Source: Schistocerca nitens (taxonomy: Eukaryota > Arthropoda > Insecta > Orthoptera > Acrididae). From it: a stretch of 64,000 bases of DNA. The position numbers and the translations under genes are program-made. Below, one piece after another: positions 31,362-43,700 of the stretch (its first letter is position 1; the number at the start of each line of letters is the position of its first letter). The stretch lies in the NCBI RefSeq assembly GCF_023898315.1, contig NC_064622.1:358961234-359025233 (forward strand), read 5' to 3'. Below the pieces are notes generated by a model, which worked only from the letters and a program-made list of their open reading frames with translations, was not told where the DNA came from and did not search any database.

Positions 31362-33943
31362 GGGGCTCCAGAAAGGCTCAAAATCATGAAAAGTTCAATT
31401 TTTACTTTTTTGCGTTTTCTGAATCTGCAGACTATTACCTTTTAATAGATATATAATTTATTCAATTCCGAAGACTACAACTATTTTTAAATTTTTTTTG
31501 CAATGTATTCTACATGGGCGTGACCCACTGTGGCGCTGTTAAACTGCTGTCAAATGGTGTTATTATTAACGTCCGTGTTCACCAGGTACATTTTAGTGAT
31601 GTGAGATAAAGTATGTGTTGTGGCTAACCTGTGATAGTTCAATATATATCGCTGGTGTGATTGTCGATTGTTTCATGTTTATTTACTCTGTCGTTATCTC
31701 GAAAATATTCGTAATTAATTATGTTTCTTGATTCTCTGTTTTGTTGAAGTATAATAATGAGTAAAAGTAAAGTTATTAGAAATCCTCTGAAGGCTTTTAA
31801 GAAAAGGAGAAATGTTGGAAAGCCAAAGGTATGTGTTATTACTGTAAACAATAAGGACTATAACCAAGTGAGTGAACCTAACCTCTCAAGTACACCTGCC
31901 CATAGCAGTCAAAGTGGGAAAGAAAATACTTCACAGAAGAAGCTTGGTTCAATTAGTGAAAACTATGAATGTTTTATGGGCGAATCGGATGTGAATGAAA
32001 TATTTGATATGTCGGTTCTCAAAGGAATTTTTTCAAACTGTGTAAGATGTATTCATTGTAGTGAAGTTGGTCTGGAACTCTCCATAATAAAGCACGTAGG
32101 ACTTGCTAGTGAAATGCAACTGAAATGTGATACGTGTTCATACATGACCACCTTTTGGAACAGTGTTGCAGTAACTGCAACTGAAGAAAATGGTAGCAAA
32201 ATCTACGAACACAACATTAGATTTGTTTATTCCTTGCGTTCAGTTGGTAAGGGTGCTACTGCAGGTGCAATTTTCTGTGGCATCATGAATCTTCCAAATC
32301 TCCCAACCAAGTTTACGACCTATAATAAATTAATAGGGTCTAAAGTAGAAGATGTCTGTATAGAATCTATGAAGAACGCTGTGGAAGAGGCAGTAATGGA
32401 AAATAATGGTAACAGAGATTTGACTGCAGCATTCGATGGTACCTGGCATAAATGGGGACACACATCTCTTCATGGTGTAGTATCTGCCACCAGTATGTAT
32501 ACAGGGAAAGTTTTAGATGTAGCAGTAATATGAAAGTATTGTAGATGTCCACAAAAATATAAAGGTACACATGAAAATAATTGCAAACCTAACTATAGTG
32601 GCAGTAGTGGAGGAATGGAAGTGGCTGGTGTTGCCAGTATATTCCAGCATTCTGAGGCGTGTGATAAAGTGCGATATGTTAATTACCTTGGTGACGGTGA
32701 TTCTAAAAGTTTCAAACACGTTCAAGGACTGAAGCCCTATGGTGATGATGTTGTAGTGAAGAAATTTGAGTGTATTGGACACGTACAGAAGCGAATGGGA
32801 ACAAGACTTCTGCGACTGAAAGCTTTGTACAAAAAACAAAAACTCAGTGATGGTAAAGGGTTGGATGGGAAGGGAAGGTTAACTGACAGTGTAATTGACA
32901 AAATACAGAACTATTATGGAATGGCTATTAGGCAAAATACACAAAGTGTTGACGAAATGAAGAAGGCTGTTTGGGCTCTTTCTTTTTCATACTTCTTCAA
33001 CCGATGAAAATCCCCAACATAGCTTGTGTCCCAAAGAAGAAGACAGTTGGTGTAAATATAACAAAGGATTGCTAACTGGTGAAGTGTACACTCATAAGCA
33101 TAGTCTGCCTCATGCATTAATGGAGGTGATAAAACCTATTTTCAGAGACTTAGCAGCACCTGAACTGTTGAAAAAGTGTATTCGCGGAAAAACTCAAAAC
33201 CCCAATGAAAGTGTAAATAGTGTTATATGGTCGAGAATCCCCAAGACTGTATTTGTTGGAATAGAAACACTTCACTTTGGTGTGTATGATGCTGTTGCGA
33301 CTTTCAATGATGTCAACATTGTAAGGTGCAAGGTATTTAGAAATATGGGAATGAAGATAGGTTCTAACATGGTACGAGCGATGCTTGCTTTAGACAAGGA
33401 ACGCCTTCGGGCTGCAGACAGGGCTGTAAAGAGTCTAGAAATACAAGCAAGAGTAAACAGGAGGAGGAACATGAGGAAGCTGGAGGAGGAGTTTGCAGAG
33501 GATGAAGATAATCCATCCTATGGACCTGGAATGCACTAAAAAGTTAATCCAATCTTTGTCGCTCGATTCCCAAAACTTTTATTTTCTCATACTAATTACA
33601 TGTTTTCTAAGGATCTTCCAAACATATTTGTTTCAAACTTTCAATAAATGTTACACAGTACCTTCTGCATAATTTAACACAGCCTTTTTCCAAAAAACTG
33701 TATATTTTTGAATATATAAATAAAAAATTGCAAAAAAATGTTGTGAATTTTCATTACAATTGAAAAAAAATCATCTTTAATAACTGAACTAAAATTTTGT
33801 AAAATCCCTGTGTTAAGTTGTAGCCCATATTCCAATAAATAATCTGTAAAAAGTTCAACTTCCTACCTCAAATACTTTGTGAGGAAAGATGTAATTTATA
33901 AGCGTTATTTTAACATTGCAAGTATAGGGCGTTCCGGAGCCCC
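31362..33943 (+). mobile_element. TTAA-flanked DNA transposon, Kolobok-like with Mutator-like transposase
   Basis: The ends are inverted repeats: GGGGCTCCAGAAAGGCTC at 31362 and, read inward on the minus strand from 33943, GGGGCTCCGGAACGCCCT. TTAA stands outside both (31358-31361 and 33944-33947) and occurs once in the unbroken LINE. Length is 2582 bp. It carries one transposase gene. TTAA target sites are used by piggyBac and Kolobok superfamilies; the transposase is not piggyBac-like. Confidence 0.9.
31757..33539 (+). pseudogene. Kolobok / Mutator-like transposase, nearly intact
   Basis: The frame starts with ATG (MSKSKVIRNPLKAFKKRRN, basic N-terminus). A Cys-pair region CVRCIHCSEVG ... 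LKCDTCSYMTTFW suggests a zinc-binding domain around residues 93-135. The catalytic core begins with AAFDGTWHKWGHTSLHGVVS, where FDGTW holds the first acidic residue, followed by VNYLGDGDSKSFKHV with the second, and TQNPNESVNSVIWSRIPK toward the third. Other family blocks are CIGHVQKRMGTRL and KGRLTDSVIDKIQNYYG. Only two lesions are seen: one in-frame TGA (32531-32533), with the frame continuous on both sides, and a frameshift near 32970-33020. The C-terminus ends in YGPGMH and a stop at 33537-33539. It is read as a Kolobok-type transposase (the Pfam Mutator-like transposase family); the superfamily name is inference from TTAA and motifs. Confidence 0.85.
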
Positions 33944-33947
33944 TTAA

Positions 33948-34565
33948 TAGGGGAGCAGCAGGTGGAGACTCAACTCATTCCTGTATCTGGGTAGTATAGT
34001 GACGGAAGATGTTGGAGCTGGAGATGACGTGAAAAACTGCATTAAAAAGGCAAATGCTGCCTTTATACAATTGTATGCAATATGGAAAAATTGAAATATC
34101 AGGTACAAATAAAAAATCCGTATTTTTAATAAAAAATGTGAAGTCTGTCCTTCTGTACGCCAGTGAAAGCTGGAAAATGGATAAAAAGATAACGTCCCAG
34201 CTATAAAGCTACATAAATAGATGTCATTGGTGCATCATGAATATTTGGTGGCCAGAAAAAATATGTAATGAGGAGCTCTGGCGAATAACAAACCAGGTAC
34301 CTATAGAAGACCATATACGAGAGAGAAAGCAGGGGTGGTTGTGGCACACATTGAGAAACCCAGAGGGAGCCATCGAGAAAAAAAGCATTGGTATGTAATC
34401 CCCAGGGAACAAGGAAGAGAGGAGGACCCAGGGGCATATGGAAGAGGACAGTGCAAGGGGAAGCAAATAGAGTTGGAAAGACCTGGGCAGAAATGAGGCA
34501 AATTGCAGATGATGTGTTCTCCTGGATGCCATATGCCCCCATAGGGGCCAAAGGAATTAAGTGAA
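33948..34565 (+). pseudogene. LINE reverse transcriptase, C-terminal part
   Basis: The LINE interrupted at 31361 resumes here. Readings such as YLGSIVTEDVGAGDDVKNC and NAAFIQLYAIWKN are the post-polymerase region, followed by a degraded stretch with CNEELWRITNQVP and WLWHTLRNPEGAIE, as in LINE C-terminal domains. It ends near an in-frame stop at about 34561. Frameshifts and stops are numerous. Confidence 0.65.
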
Positions 34566-34601
34566 GTAAATGATATATGAGATTCTGATTTTCACAGAGG
34601 A

Positions 34602-34851
34602 AGGAAGGAAGATTGGGTTTAACGTCCCGTCGACATCGAGGTCATTAAGGATAAAGCACAATCACGGATTGTGTCTAGGATGGGCAAGGAAATATGCTGT
34701 GCCCTTTCAAAGGAAGCATCCCAGCATTTGCATGGAATGATAGAGGGAAATTATGGAAAAACTAAATCTGGATGGCCGGACATGAGTTTGAAACATTGTC
34801 CTCATGAATGCGACGTGCAATGTGTTAATGACTATATCACCTCACTTGGCA
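34602..34851 (-). mobile_element. Diverged SINE, family B relative
   Basis: The + strand reads TTTAACGTCCCGTCGACATC, then words matching the reverse complement of family B (GTGCCCTTTCAAAGGAAGCA, CTGGATGGCCGGACATGAGT) and ends near CCTCACTTGG. It is an older copy with a 3' end different from the (CCAA)n type. Confidence 0.75.
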
Positions 34852-34859
34852 CAAGTTTT

Positions 34860-37602
34860 TGAGGGCAACTGCTTCCTGCATCAGTAGGAGACTGGACATA
34901 GGGCAGTGATGTGTTATATACTCACAGACTAAAACTATACAAGGAACTCCGCACTAAACGGGCATGAAATTTATAAATATAACCTGTAAGGACAAATGCG
35001 ATCCAAATCTAAAAAATACTGAAGAAGACCTAGAAAAATATTTGAGAAATAAGTGCCATTATAGTGTAGAAAATTTCTTGAATGACGAGTATGTAACATG
35101 GCATTATCTTTAAAAAAAGTAGTAGTATTGTAATCATGGATTCTTTTTTAAATGATAACAATGTAAAATAATACCTACTTATTTGAAGAGCAACAACATA
35201 TATATTGTAGCCTTAGATCAAGTTTATTAGTCTGTATTAAGTTTTAGGATTTGCAAGTCGCCTGTTTCACAATCTTTGATTGTAGGTGCCATGTTATGTC
35301 ATAATAACAATTTGATTTGATCTGAATCACCTAATGGTCCGCACAGGCACAAAACCGCTACTCTACTGAAGATATCCTCTGCAGATACGGATGACACATT
35401 GTGTTACATAGCAGATCGCAAAAGACCATGGTCCGAAGTATTTTCGTAACTTTAACCTTACCGTCTGTTTCAGTACGCAGTTATTCAAATAGTCTATGTA
35501 TGATATTTCCTGCTTCTTTTGTTAATATGTATCTTAACTGTCACAAATGCTTGGACGTTCACCTTCAAGATATGATCTATAGAAAATTTTAGATAGTTAG
35601 ACTGAATGAACGATGTACGACAAAAAATGAAGTTGAATGGCGCCAGTATCAAATACAAGTTTGTCAAATGACAAAAGGGACTGATAATCGATTATGGAAC
35701 AAAATATCGATTGTTTTGCCGGTTTGTTTATATTCGTTTGTAGCAGAAGAGCTGTAGCATATGTTGATGTTTACGTTAAATCTAGTGTTTGTCTTCTGAG
35801 GAATAAATCACCGTTTTCTTCACACTGTGGTTGAATTTACGCTGTGAGTTCTCACGAGATCGTGTTGTTTCGATTTTATTGGTGTTTTTGATTTTCATGA
35901 GTATCTGTTCATTGTCTAATCCGTACAATAACGTGCGGCTGGTTAGAAGATTACGATTAAATATCATCATCTTTGTTTATTGTTTACCAACAGTCGTTGG
36001 AAAACATACACAATTAAAATTTACGAAAAGATTTCAGAGTACAAATACACGTGTGATTGTTCACATTTATGGATGCGTTAGTTAGTTCACAATTCTTTTT
36101 ATAGAGACTGTCTACTCTCAGAATTAATGGTTAAATTTCTCACAAGTTATTATATTTTGTACATAGTTTCATGTTAATATATTTAAAAATTTTATCTCAT
36201 ATATCCAGTGTGCTGTATCGCATGTCTAAGTCTTCGTACTTTTATAGTAATCAGCAATTCACATGCACATTGTGTTTGTGCTGAAATTTTCTTTCACTAA
36301 AAGTAGAAAGAGTTAAATATAGGAGAACAATACTTTAATGTCATCACCTCTTTACTTTGAGGCTGACATTGTTCTATGCTGGTGTAGCTTCTATATGCCC
36401 ATCTGATTTCTTCTGCTACATAGACAATGTTTGTGCATTGAATGAGTTGACATGTAGGATAAGTCTTTGTGAGAGTATGCAAGCTGTTGTTTAGCTACAA
36501 AGAATGTTACTGATACACCAGAGATATAACTGTGGATATTTTATTCTGCGTTTGTTGTTCCATTATTCCCTTATTCATTCATATATGATGTATTGTCACT
36601 TCTTTGATTACCTACCACCATGCCCAGAAAGTAGGGGCAGCCTACCAAGATCCTTCCCACCCGCTACTACAATGTCCTCAACATCCTAGCGTGTCCCTAT
36701 GCCACTCTCAGTCCCGAGCACTTGCCACAGGGATCATATCCCTGTGGAAGATCCAGGTGCTGTGTCAAATCCACCCAACCAACACTTTCTGTCCCAGTTC
36801 TCTCACAGGTTCGTTCTACCCCATTAGAGGCCAGGCCATCTGTGAAAGCAGCCATGTCATATACCAGATCTGCAGTAGTCAACACATCTTGCTATATTGT
36901 TATGATTACCAACCATCTATCCACCAGAATGGACAGCCACTGTCCAGTTGTGGAGAAGAGCAAAGTAGATCATACTGTGGCACAACACGCAGCTGAACAT
37001 AACATGCTCGAATTCAATGGTTGCTTCACTACCCAATCCATCTGGATTATCCCCTCCACCACCAGCTTTTCCGAACTGTGCAGTTAGGAGTTATCCTTAC
37101 AATACATCTCTGCTCCTGAAATTATCCCATCCTCAACCTACAATAACCTACTGTCTGCATGCTGTCTACCCAACAGTTTCCATCTCCTGTGTCCTGTCAC
37201 CTCCTGCCCATTCTGATTTCCCCTCCCTCTTTGTGTGCTTTCCTTAGCCAACACACTCGCCCATCTCTCTAGCCTTTGTTGCTCCTCTCCTTTCTTTCCT
37301 CACAAAAGTCTCTGTTAAACCACCAGTCATACACGTAAACAATACTCTGGTGGATCACCAGAGCTACTTATATTCTATGTAATTAATACAATGCTTATCT
37401 CTTTTAAAGAAATGATTTGGTGACAAGATGGTATATATTGAGTAACAAAATGTTAATGAAATTGTCACTGCAGTAGCAAGTATGCTTAAAATTTTAGTGT
37501 TTGTAGTAGCATCATGTAATTCTGGCAATCTCAATATGTTGCAGTGTCAGGAGACACTTTTTTGTCATGAAAAGATTGAATTATTTTATTACATCTTCTC
37601 AG
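34860..37602. other. Region upstream of the eIF2B gene; likely contains promoter and non-coding first exon
   Basis: No protein motif is recognised. Two ATCGAT words stand close together (35687-35692, 35706-35711) and could be DREF-type promoter elements. A splice acceptor at 37601-37602 shows that at least one upstream non-coding exon exists; its position is not identified. The part 36600-37310 is pyrimidine-rich and resembles dispersed repeat sequence rather than a gene. Confidence 0.35.
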
Positions 37603-37616
37603 GAAACTAGAACAAC

Positions 37617-37773
37617 ATGATACCTCAAGAATTTCAAGTAGTCTTGCTTGCTGGGGGCAAAGGTTCTCGGATGACTGAGCTCACAGCCAGCAAACCTAAA
37701 TGCCTTTTACCAATTGGCAATCGGCCTGTGATATATTACCCACTGCGCATGCTAGAGAAAGCTGGTTTCAAAG
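37617..37773 (+). CDS. EIF2B3: eIF2B gamma, first coding exon
   Basis: It codes for MIPQEF to GFK plus one base. A 5' UTR part begins at 37603 after the acceptor TTACATCTTCTCAG. The donor is AAAG|GTAATG. Residues 11-19 (LAGGKGSRM) are the nucleotide-binding-type signature of the domain. Confidence 0.93.
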
Positions 37774-40700
37774 GTAATGTATGTTTTCATACTTTCACGT
37801 TGCATGCACGCTGTCAAATAACCATGAGGTTGAGGAAAAATCAGCATCAGTTATCCATATGTTATCATTAATCATTAGTTGCAGCAGATACATTTTACTT
37901 TGGTTCACCAAGGTGAAGCTAATTGTCTTTCACGTAATATGTACACCATGCAGACAGTGTTACTTTTTTTAAGCTGCATACCACAGTTGATTAAAATTAG
38001 TAAACATGTGGTAGATGCATTATTTCATGCTTATCAAACAAGTCTTGAAAATTACCTTCGAAAGGCAAAATTAATAGTAAAGAAAAAATTGTTCCTGCTT
38101 TTGGAACGATTAGTTTTTTCCTCAGTGAGGTAACAGGGAATGGTTGGGGATGTTAAAAAGGAGGGACAGGTCACTAAGGCCCCCTGAAAAGAGTCACACC
38201 TGTTGTGAACACGAGGGGACATAGGAGGTCAAAGATAGTGTATTGGTAAGTACTGTACCATCTTCAGTCTGGAGATGCTAAGAACAAATTGGAGAATAAA
38301 GGTGGATAGTGGAAGAGAAATAAATACTGACATAGGAGGGAAAGTAGATGAGACAGGAATTACAAAAACAACTGAATAAATAAATATAAAGTAGTAGTAA
38401 TAATAAAAGGAATGAGAGAATTGCATATTGACGGGGGTTAACTCCAGTAGTGTAGCAGGCTGTGAGGATATGTTGAAAAGCACATTTCCATCATTGGAGT
38501 TGAGGGAAACTAGTATTAGGAGGGAGCATCCAAACAGTCCATGCGGTATAGGAGGCATAGAGGTGTTCTGACTCATGCTGCATAGAATTAACAAGAATTG
38601 GGTAACGGATGTCTATAAAACAAACGTATTTCTGTGTCCCTTAACATGCTTAATCAGTTTGTAGGTGGTCATTCTTATAAAGTGCTGTGCAGTGAACACA
38701 TGTTAATTATCTAACAATGTGAGTAGTTTCACAGTTTGCTATACTGTTTATATTGTTGTATTTACCAATGGTGGGACTGAAGTAAGTGTTTGTGGGTGGG
38801 TCCATGAGGCAGGTTATGCACTGGGAAAAATTACAAAGGTGAGAACCTAGGGGTAGGGATAATAGACTGGGAATTTCATATGGTTTGAAGAGGATGATAT
38901 AGAGGTTAGGAAGGCAACAGTGAGTGGTGTGGGGAGAATATCGAAGAGAGAGGATCTTATTTCAGAGCTTTATAAGTCACTGTCGCAGCAGAGTAATATA
39001 TTGGGACATTTAAGGTCTGGGTGGTACTGTGTGACCAGTGGGGGATGGTGCTTCTGACTTTTTTGAAAGTGGAACTATGTTTCTGAGAGAATGAGAGGAG
39101 GTTGCTTCCCTGGAGATCTGGATATAGACAATATGTGTGGGCTAGCTTTATGAAAAGAAAACATGGCAAGGTGTAGATGCTAAGTGGCTTGGCGGTGGAG
39201 CAGTTGTGTTTGCCTTGGTGCATATGCTTAGGAAAGGAAGTGTTTGATGTGAAAGGAGTCATAGCTGTCAGAGTGGAGAGTTGTTTACTGGTCGGCTATA
39301 TATGAAATGACTGGAAGTGGACATAGGAATGGAGTTGATGATAAGAGGGTTTTAACAAAATTCTGATTCCTCATCATTTCTTTCACCTGAAGGTTGGTAT
39401 GAACTGTAAAACAACACCCATCTACGTACTTCATATGTATAAATCATTATGAAACACAAATGTTTACTGAAAATTTAATATCCTAATAAGTGGTTATGTA
39501 GAGTTTTGGTGAAATGGTAGGTTCTGCCAGTATTCAATGTTATTGTTATTTATTTTTCATTCTTGACTTAACATTGTATTGTAGCTGATCTGTGGGAATT
39601 TTTCAGAGGTTATTATTGTGGTGCTAGAAACTGTGCGCCAGGAAGTTCAGACAGCAGTAGATCAGTGTGGTTTGAAGATCCACCTTGATTGGGTGGGAAT
39701 ACCAGCTAATGAAGACTGGGGCACTGCTGAATCTTTGCGACATGTTAGTGAGAAGGTGAAGGTAAGTCACATTGCAGTAAAGTAAAAATTTACATTTCCT
39801 ACAATTCTATTTCTCCAGTTTCAGTGTCACGGAGCTGGTGGCACAGTGATGAGACATTTGACTTGCCAGGATGGCACTTCAGATCCCATCCAAACATACG
39901 AATTTTCCGTACTTTCCCATAAGCACTTAATGCAGATGTGAGGATGATCCCAGCTGATTCCACATCCCCACCATTCCCCAATCTGAGCTAGTGCTCCATC
40001 TCTAATGATCTCATCATTGACAGGTTGTTAAATTGTAATCATGCTTTTTTTTTTCAGCCAGAAACTGCAACTGTATTAATTTTGCTCACTGCAGTTGTGG
40101 CGTATCAAACATATATTGATCAACCAAAATGTTATGATCACTGCCCACCATGAGATTGAATGCCACAGGGTGGTGTTGCAGTCACATGACACATTACGGT
40201 CATATCGAGATACACCCTCATCCTGGTGAATGGCTGCTCAAAACATGCATTGTGCTGCTCATTCAGGCCAGTGGGAGCAGTATTGTGCTGTGGCATCTTC
40301 TTGCAGGATAACTGTCCATGCTGCAATACCAGAACCATGCTTGTGAAATGAAGTTGATGTCTTTGCTTACCAAATCTGCGTGGTCTAAACCCAGTGGAAC
40401 ACACCCAGAATGCCAATTGCAGGACCTGAGTGTTAACATCTGGTATCACATACCTCAGGAAACCTACCAAGGATTGGTTGAATCCATGCCAGGCAGATTC
40501 TCTGCTGTATTGCTTTCCAAAATGTCAATCAACATGCCATTACACAAGTGGTTTTATTTGGCTGATCTGTATATGTAATTGTGCCAATGTAATGTTTCTT
40601 GAGAAAGAATAACCAGGCGTGATCACAAACCTTGTGACAGCAAAAAGGTAAATGGCAACAATGTAGAGATGAAGATGGAAAATAAAATAAAGCCTTTTGT

Positions 40701-43700
40701 GATAGGAAAGTAGGGTACACATACAAGATCCAGTTGTCTTAGTAATCCAGTTACCACCATTACAGCAGTCCTGTAATTTGCCATGCTTGTCCAGAGGGAA
40801 GGCAACTTGTGAAAAATGCATCTCATTTATCAACTGCAATGCATCTACATCTACGTGGTTACTCTGTAATTCACACTTAAGTGCCTGGCAGAGGGTTTAT
40901 TGAACCATTTCATACTACTTCTCTACCATTCCACTCTTGTATGGCGCGTGGGAAAAAGAAACACCTAAATCTTTCCTTCGAGCCTTGATCTCTCATTTTA
41001 TTATGATGATCATTTCTCCCTACATAGGTGAGTGTCAACAAAATATTTTCACATTCGGAAGAGAAAGTTGGTGATTGAAATTTTGTAAATAGATCTTGCC
41101 ACAGAGAAAACCGCCTTTGCTTCAGTGACTGCCACCCGAACTTGTGTATCATATCTGTGACACACTCACCCCTATTGCACGATAACATGAAACGAGCTGC
41201 CGTTCTTTTCACTTTTTCAGTGTCCTCCGTCAATCCTACCTGGTAAGGAACCCATATCGGGCAGCAATATTCCAGCAGAGGATGGACAAGTGTAATATAG
41301 GCTGTCTCTTTAGTGGGTTTGTCGCATGTTCTAAGTGTCCTGCCAACAAAGCACAGTCTTTTTTTCACCTACATGGTCTTTCCAGTTTAAGTTGCCCGTA
41401 ATTGTAATTCCAAGGTGTTTAGTGAAATTGACAGCCCTTAGATTTGTGCGATTTATCGTATACCCAAAATTTATCAGGTTTCTTTTAGTACCTACGTGGA
41501 TGACCTCGCACTTTTCTTTGTTTAGTGCCAATTGCCACTTTTCGCCCATACAGAAATTCTCTCTAGATCATTTTATAATTGGAATTGATCATCTGATGAT
41601 TTTACTAGACGGTAAATTACAGTGTCATCTGTAAACAATCTAAGGGGGCTGCTCAGATTATCACCTAGATCATTTATATAGATCAGAAACAGCAGAGGGC
41701 CTATGACACTACCTTGCCGAATACCAGATATCACTTGTGTTCTACTCGATGATTTACCGTCGATCACTGCGAACTGTGACCTCTCTGAGAGGAAATCACG
41801 AATCCAATCCCGCAACTGAGATGATACTCCATATGCATGCAATTTGATTAATAGTCGCTTGTGAGGAACGGTATCAAAAGTCTTCTGGAAATCTAGTAAT
41901 ATGGAATCGATCTGAGATCCCTTGTCGACAGCACTCATTACTTCATGGGAAAGACCTGTGTTGCACAAGAACAGTATTTTCTGAATCCGCATTGGTTATG
42001 TATCAATAAGTCATTTTCTTCAAGGTGATTCATAATGTTCGAGTACAGTATATGCTCCCAAATCCTACTGCAAATTGAGGTCAGTGATGTTGTTGTTGTG
42101 GTCTTCAGTCGTGAGACTGGTTTGATGCAGCTCTCCATGTTACTCTATCCTCTGCAAGCTTCTTCATCTCCCAGTACCTGCTGCAGCCTACATCCTTCTG
42201 AATCTGCTTAGTGTATTCATCTCTTGGTCTCCCTCTACAATTTTTACCCTCCAATACTAAATTGGTGATCTCTCGATGTCTCAGAACATGTCCTACCAAC
42301 CGATCCCTTCTTCTAGTCAAGTTGTGCCACAAGCTCCTCCCCAATTCTATTCAATACCTCCTCATTAGTTATGTGATCTACCCATCTAATCTTCAGCATT
42401 CTTCTGTAGCACCCCATTTCGAAAGCTTCTATTCTCTTCCTGTCTAAGCTATTTATCGCCCACGTTTCACTTCCATACATGGCTACACTCCATACAAATA
42501 CTTTCAGAAACGACTTCCTGACACTTAAATCTATACTCGATGTTAACAAATTTTTCTTCTTCAGAAACGCTTTCCTTGCCATTGCCAGTCTACATTTTAT
42601 ATCCTCTCTACTTCGACCATCATCAGTTATTTTGCTCCCCAAATAGCAAAACTCCTTTACTACTTTAAGTGTCTCATTTCCCAATTAAATTCCCTCAGCA
42701 TCACCCGACTTAATTCGACTACATTCCATTATCCTCGTTTTGCTTTTGTTGATGTTCATCTTATACCCTCCTTCCAAGACACTGTCAATTCCGTTCAACT
42801 GCTCTTCCAAGTCCTTTGCTGTCTCTGACAGAATTACAATGTCATCGGCGAACCTCAAAGTTTTTATTTCTTCTCCATGGATTTTAATACCGACTCCAAA
42901 CTTTTCTTTTGTTTCCTTTACTGCTTGCTCAATATACAGATTGAATAACATCGGGGAGAGGCTACAACCTTGTCTCACTCCCTTCCCAACCACTGCTTCT
43001 CTTTCATACCCCTCGACTGTTATAACTGCCACCTGGTTTCTGTACAAATTGTAAACAGCCTTTCGCTCCCTGTATTTTACCCCTACCACCTTCAGAATTT
43101 GAAAGAGAGTATTCCAATCAATATTGTCAAAAGCTTTCTCTAAGTCTACAAATGCTAGAAACGTAGGTTTGCCTTTCCTTAATCTTTCTTCTAAGATAAG
43201 TTGTAGGGTCAGTATTGCCTCACGTGTTCCAATATTTCTATGGAATCCAAACTGATCTTCCCCGAGGTCGGCTTCTATCAGTTTTTCCATTCGTCTGTAA
43301 AGAATTTGCGTCAGTATTTTGCAGCTGTGACTTATTAAACTGATAGTTCAGTTATTTTCAGATCTGTCAACACCTGCTTTCTTTGGGATTGGAATTATTA
43401 TATTATTCTTGAAGTCTGAGGGTATTTCGCCTGTCTCATACATCCTGCTCACCAGATGGTAGAGTTTAGTCAGGGCTGGCTCTCCCAAGGCTGTCAGTAG
43501 TTCTAATGGAATGTTGTCTACTCGGGGGCCTTGTTTCGACTCAGGTCTTTCAGTGCTCTGTTAAACTCTTCACGCAGTATCATATCTCCCATTTCATCTT
43601 CATCTACATCCTCTTCCATTCCCATAATATTGTCCTCAAGTACATCGCCCTTGTATAGGTTCTCTATATACTCCTTCCACCTTTCTGCTTTCCCTTCTTT

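Larger units (their letters stand above)
29930..34565 (+). mobile_element. Decayed LINE on the + strand, split by a TTAA transposon
   Basis: The LINE's own sequence is 29930-31361 and 33948-34565; the part between is a DNA transposon with a TTAA duplication. The gene inside shows RTE/CR1-like reverse transcriptase motifs and the 3' end carries the usual C-terminal segment. Many stops and frameshifts. Confidence 0.72.

Noticed and set aside
34224-34551. Minus-strand ORFs of 102-116 codons
   Set aside because: They overlap the + strand LINE C-terminal remnant, whose motifs explain the sequence.
36604-37250. Overlapping ORFs (130, 121 and 76 codons) as a gene upstream of eIF2B gamma
   Set aside because: Composition is pyrimidine-rich and low in complexity in all three frames and no motif is found; it looks like repeat sequence.
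37617-37871. 84-codon ORF as a complete small protein
   Set aside because: It reads past a GTAATG donor; the protein family continues in the next exon, so the ORF end is intronic.
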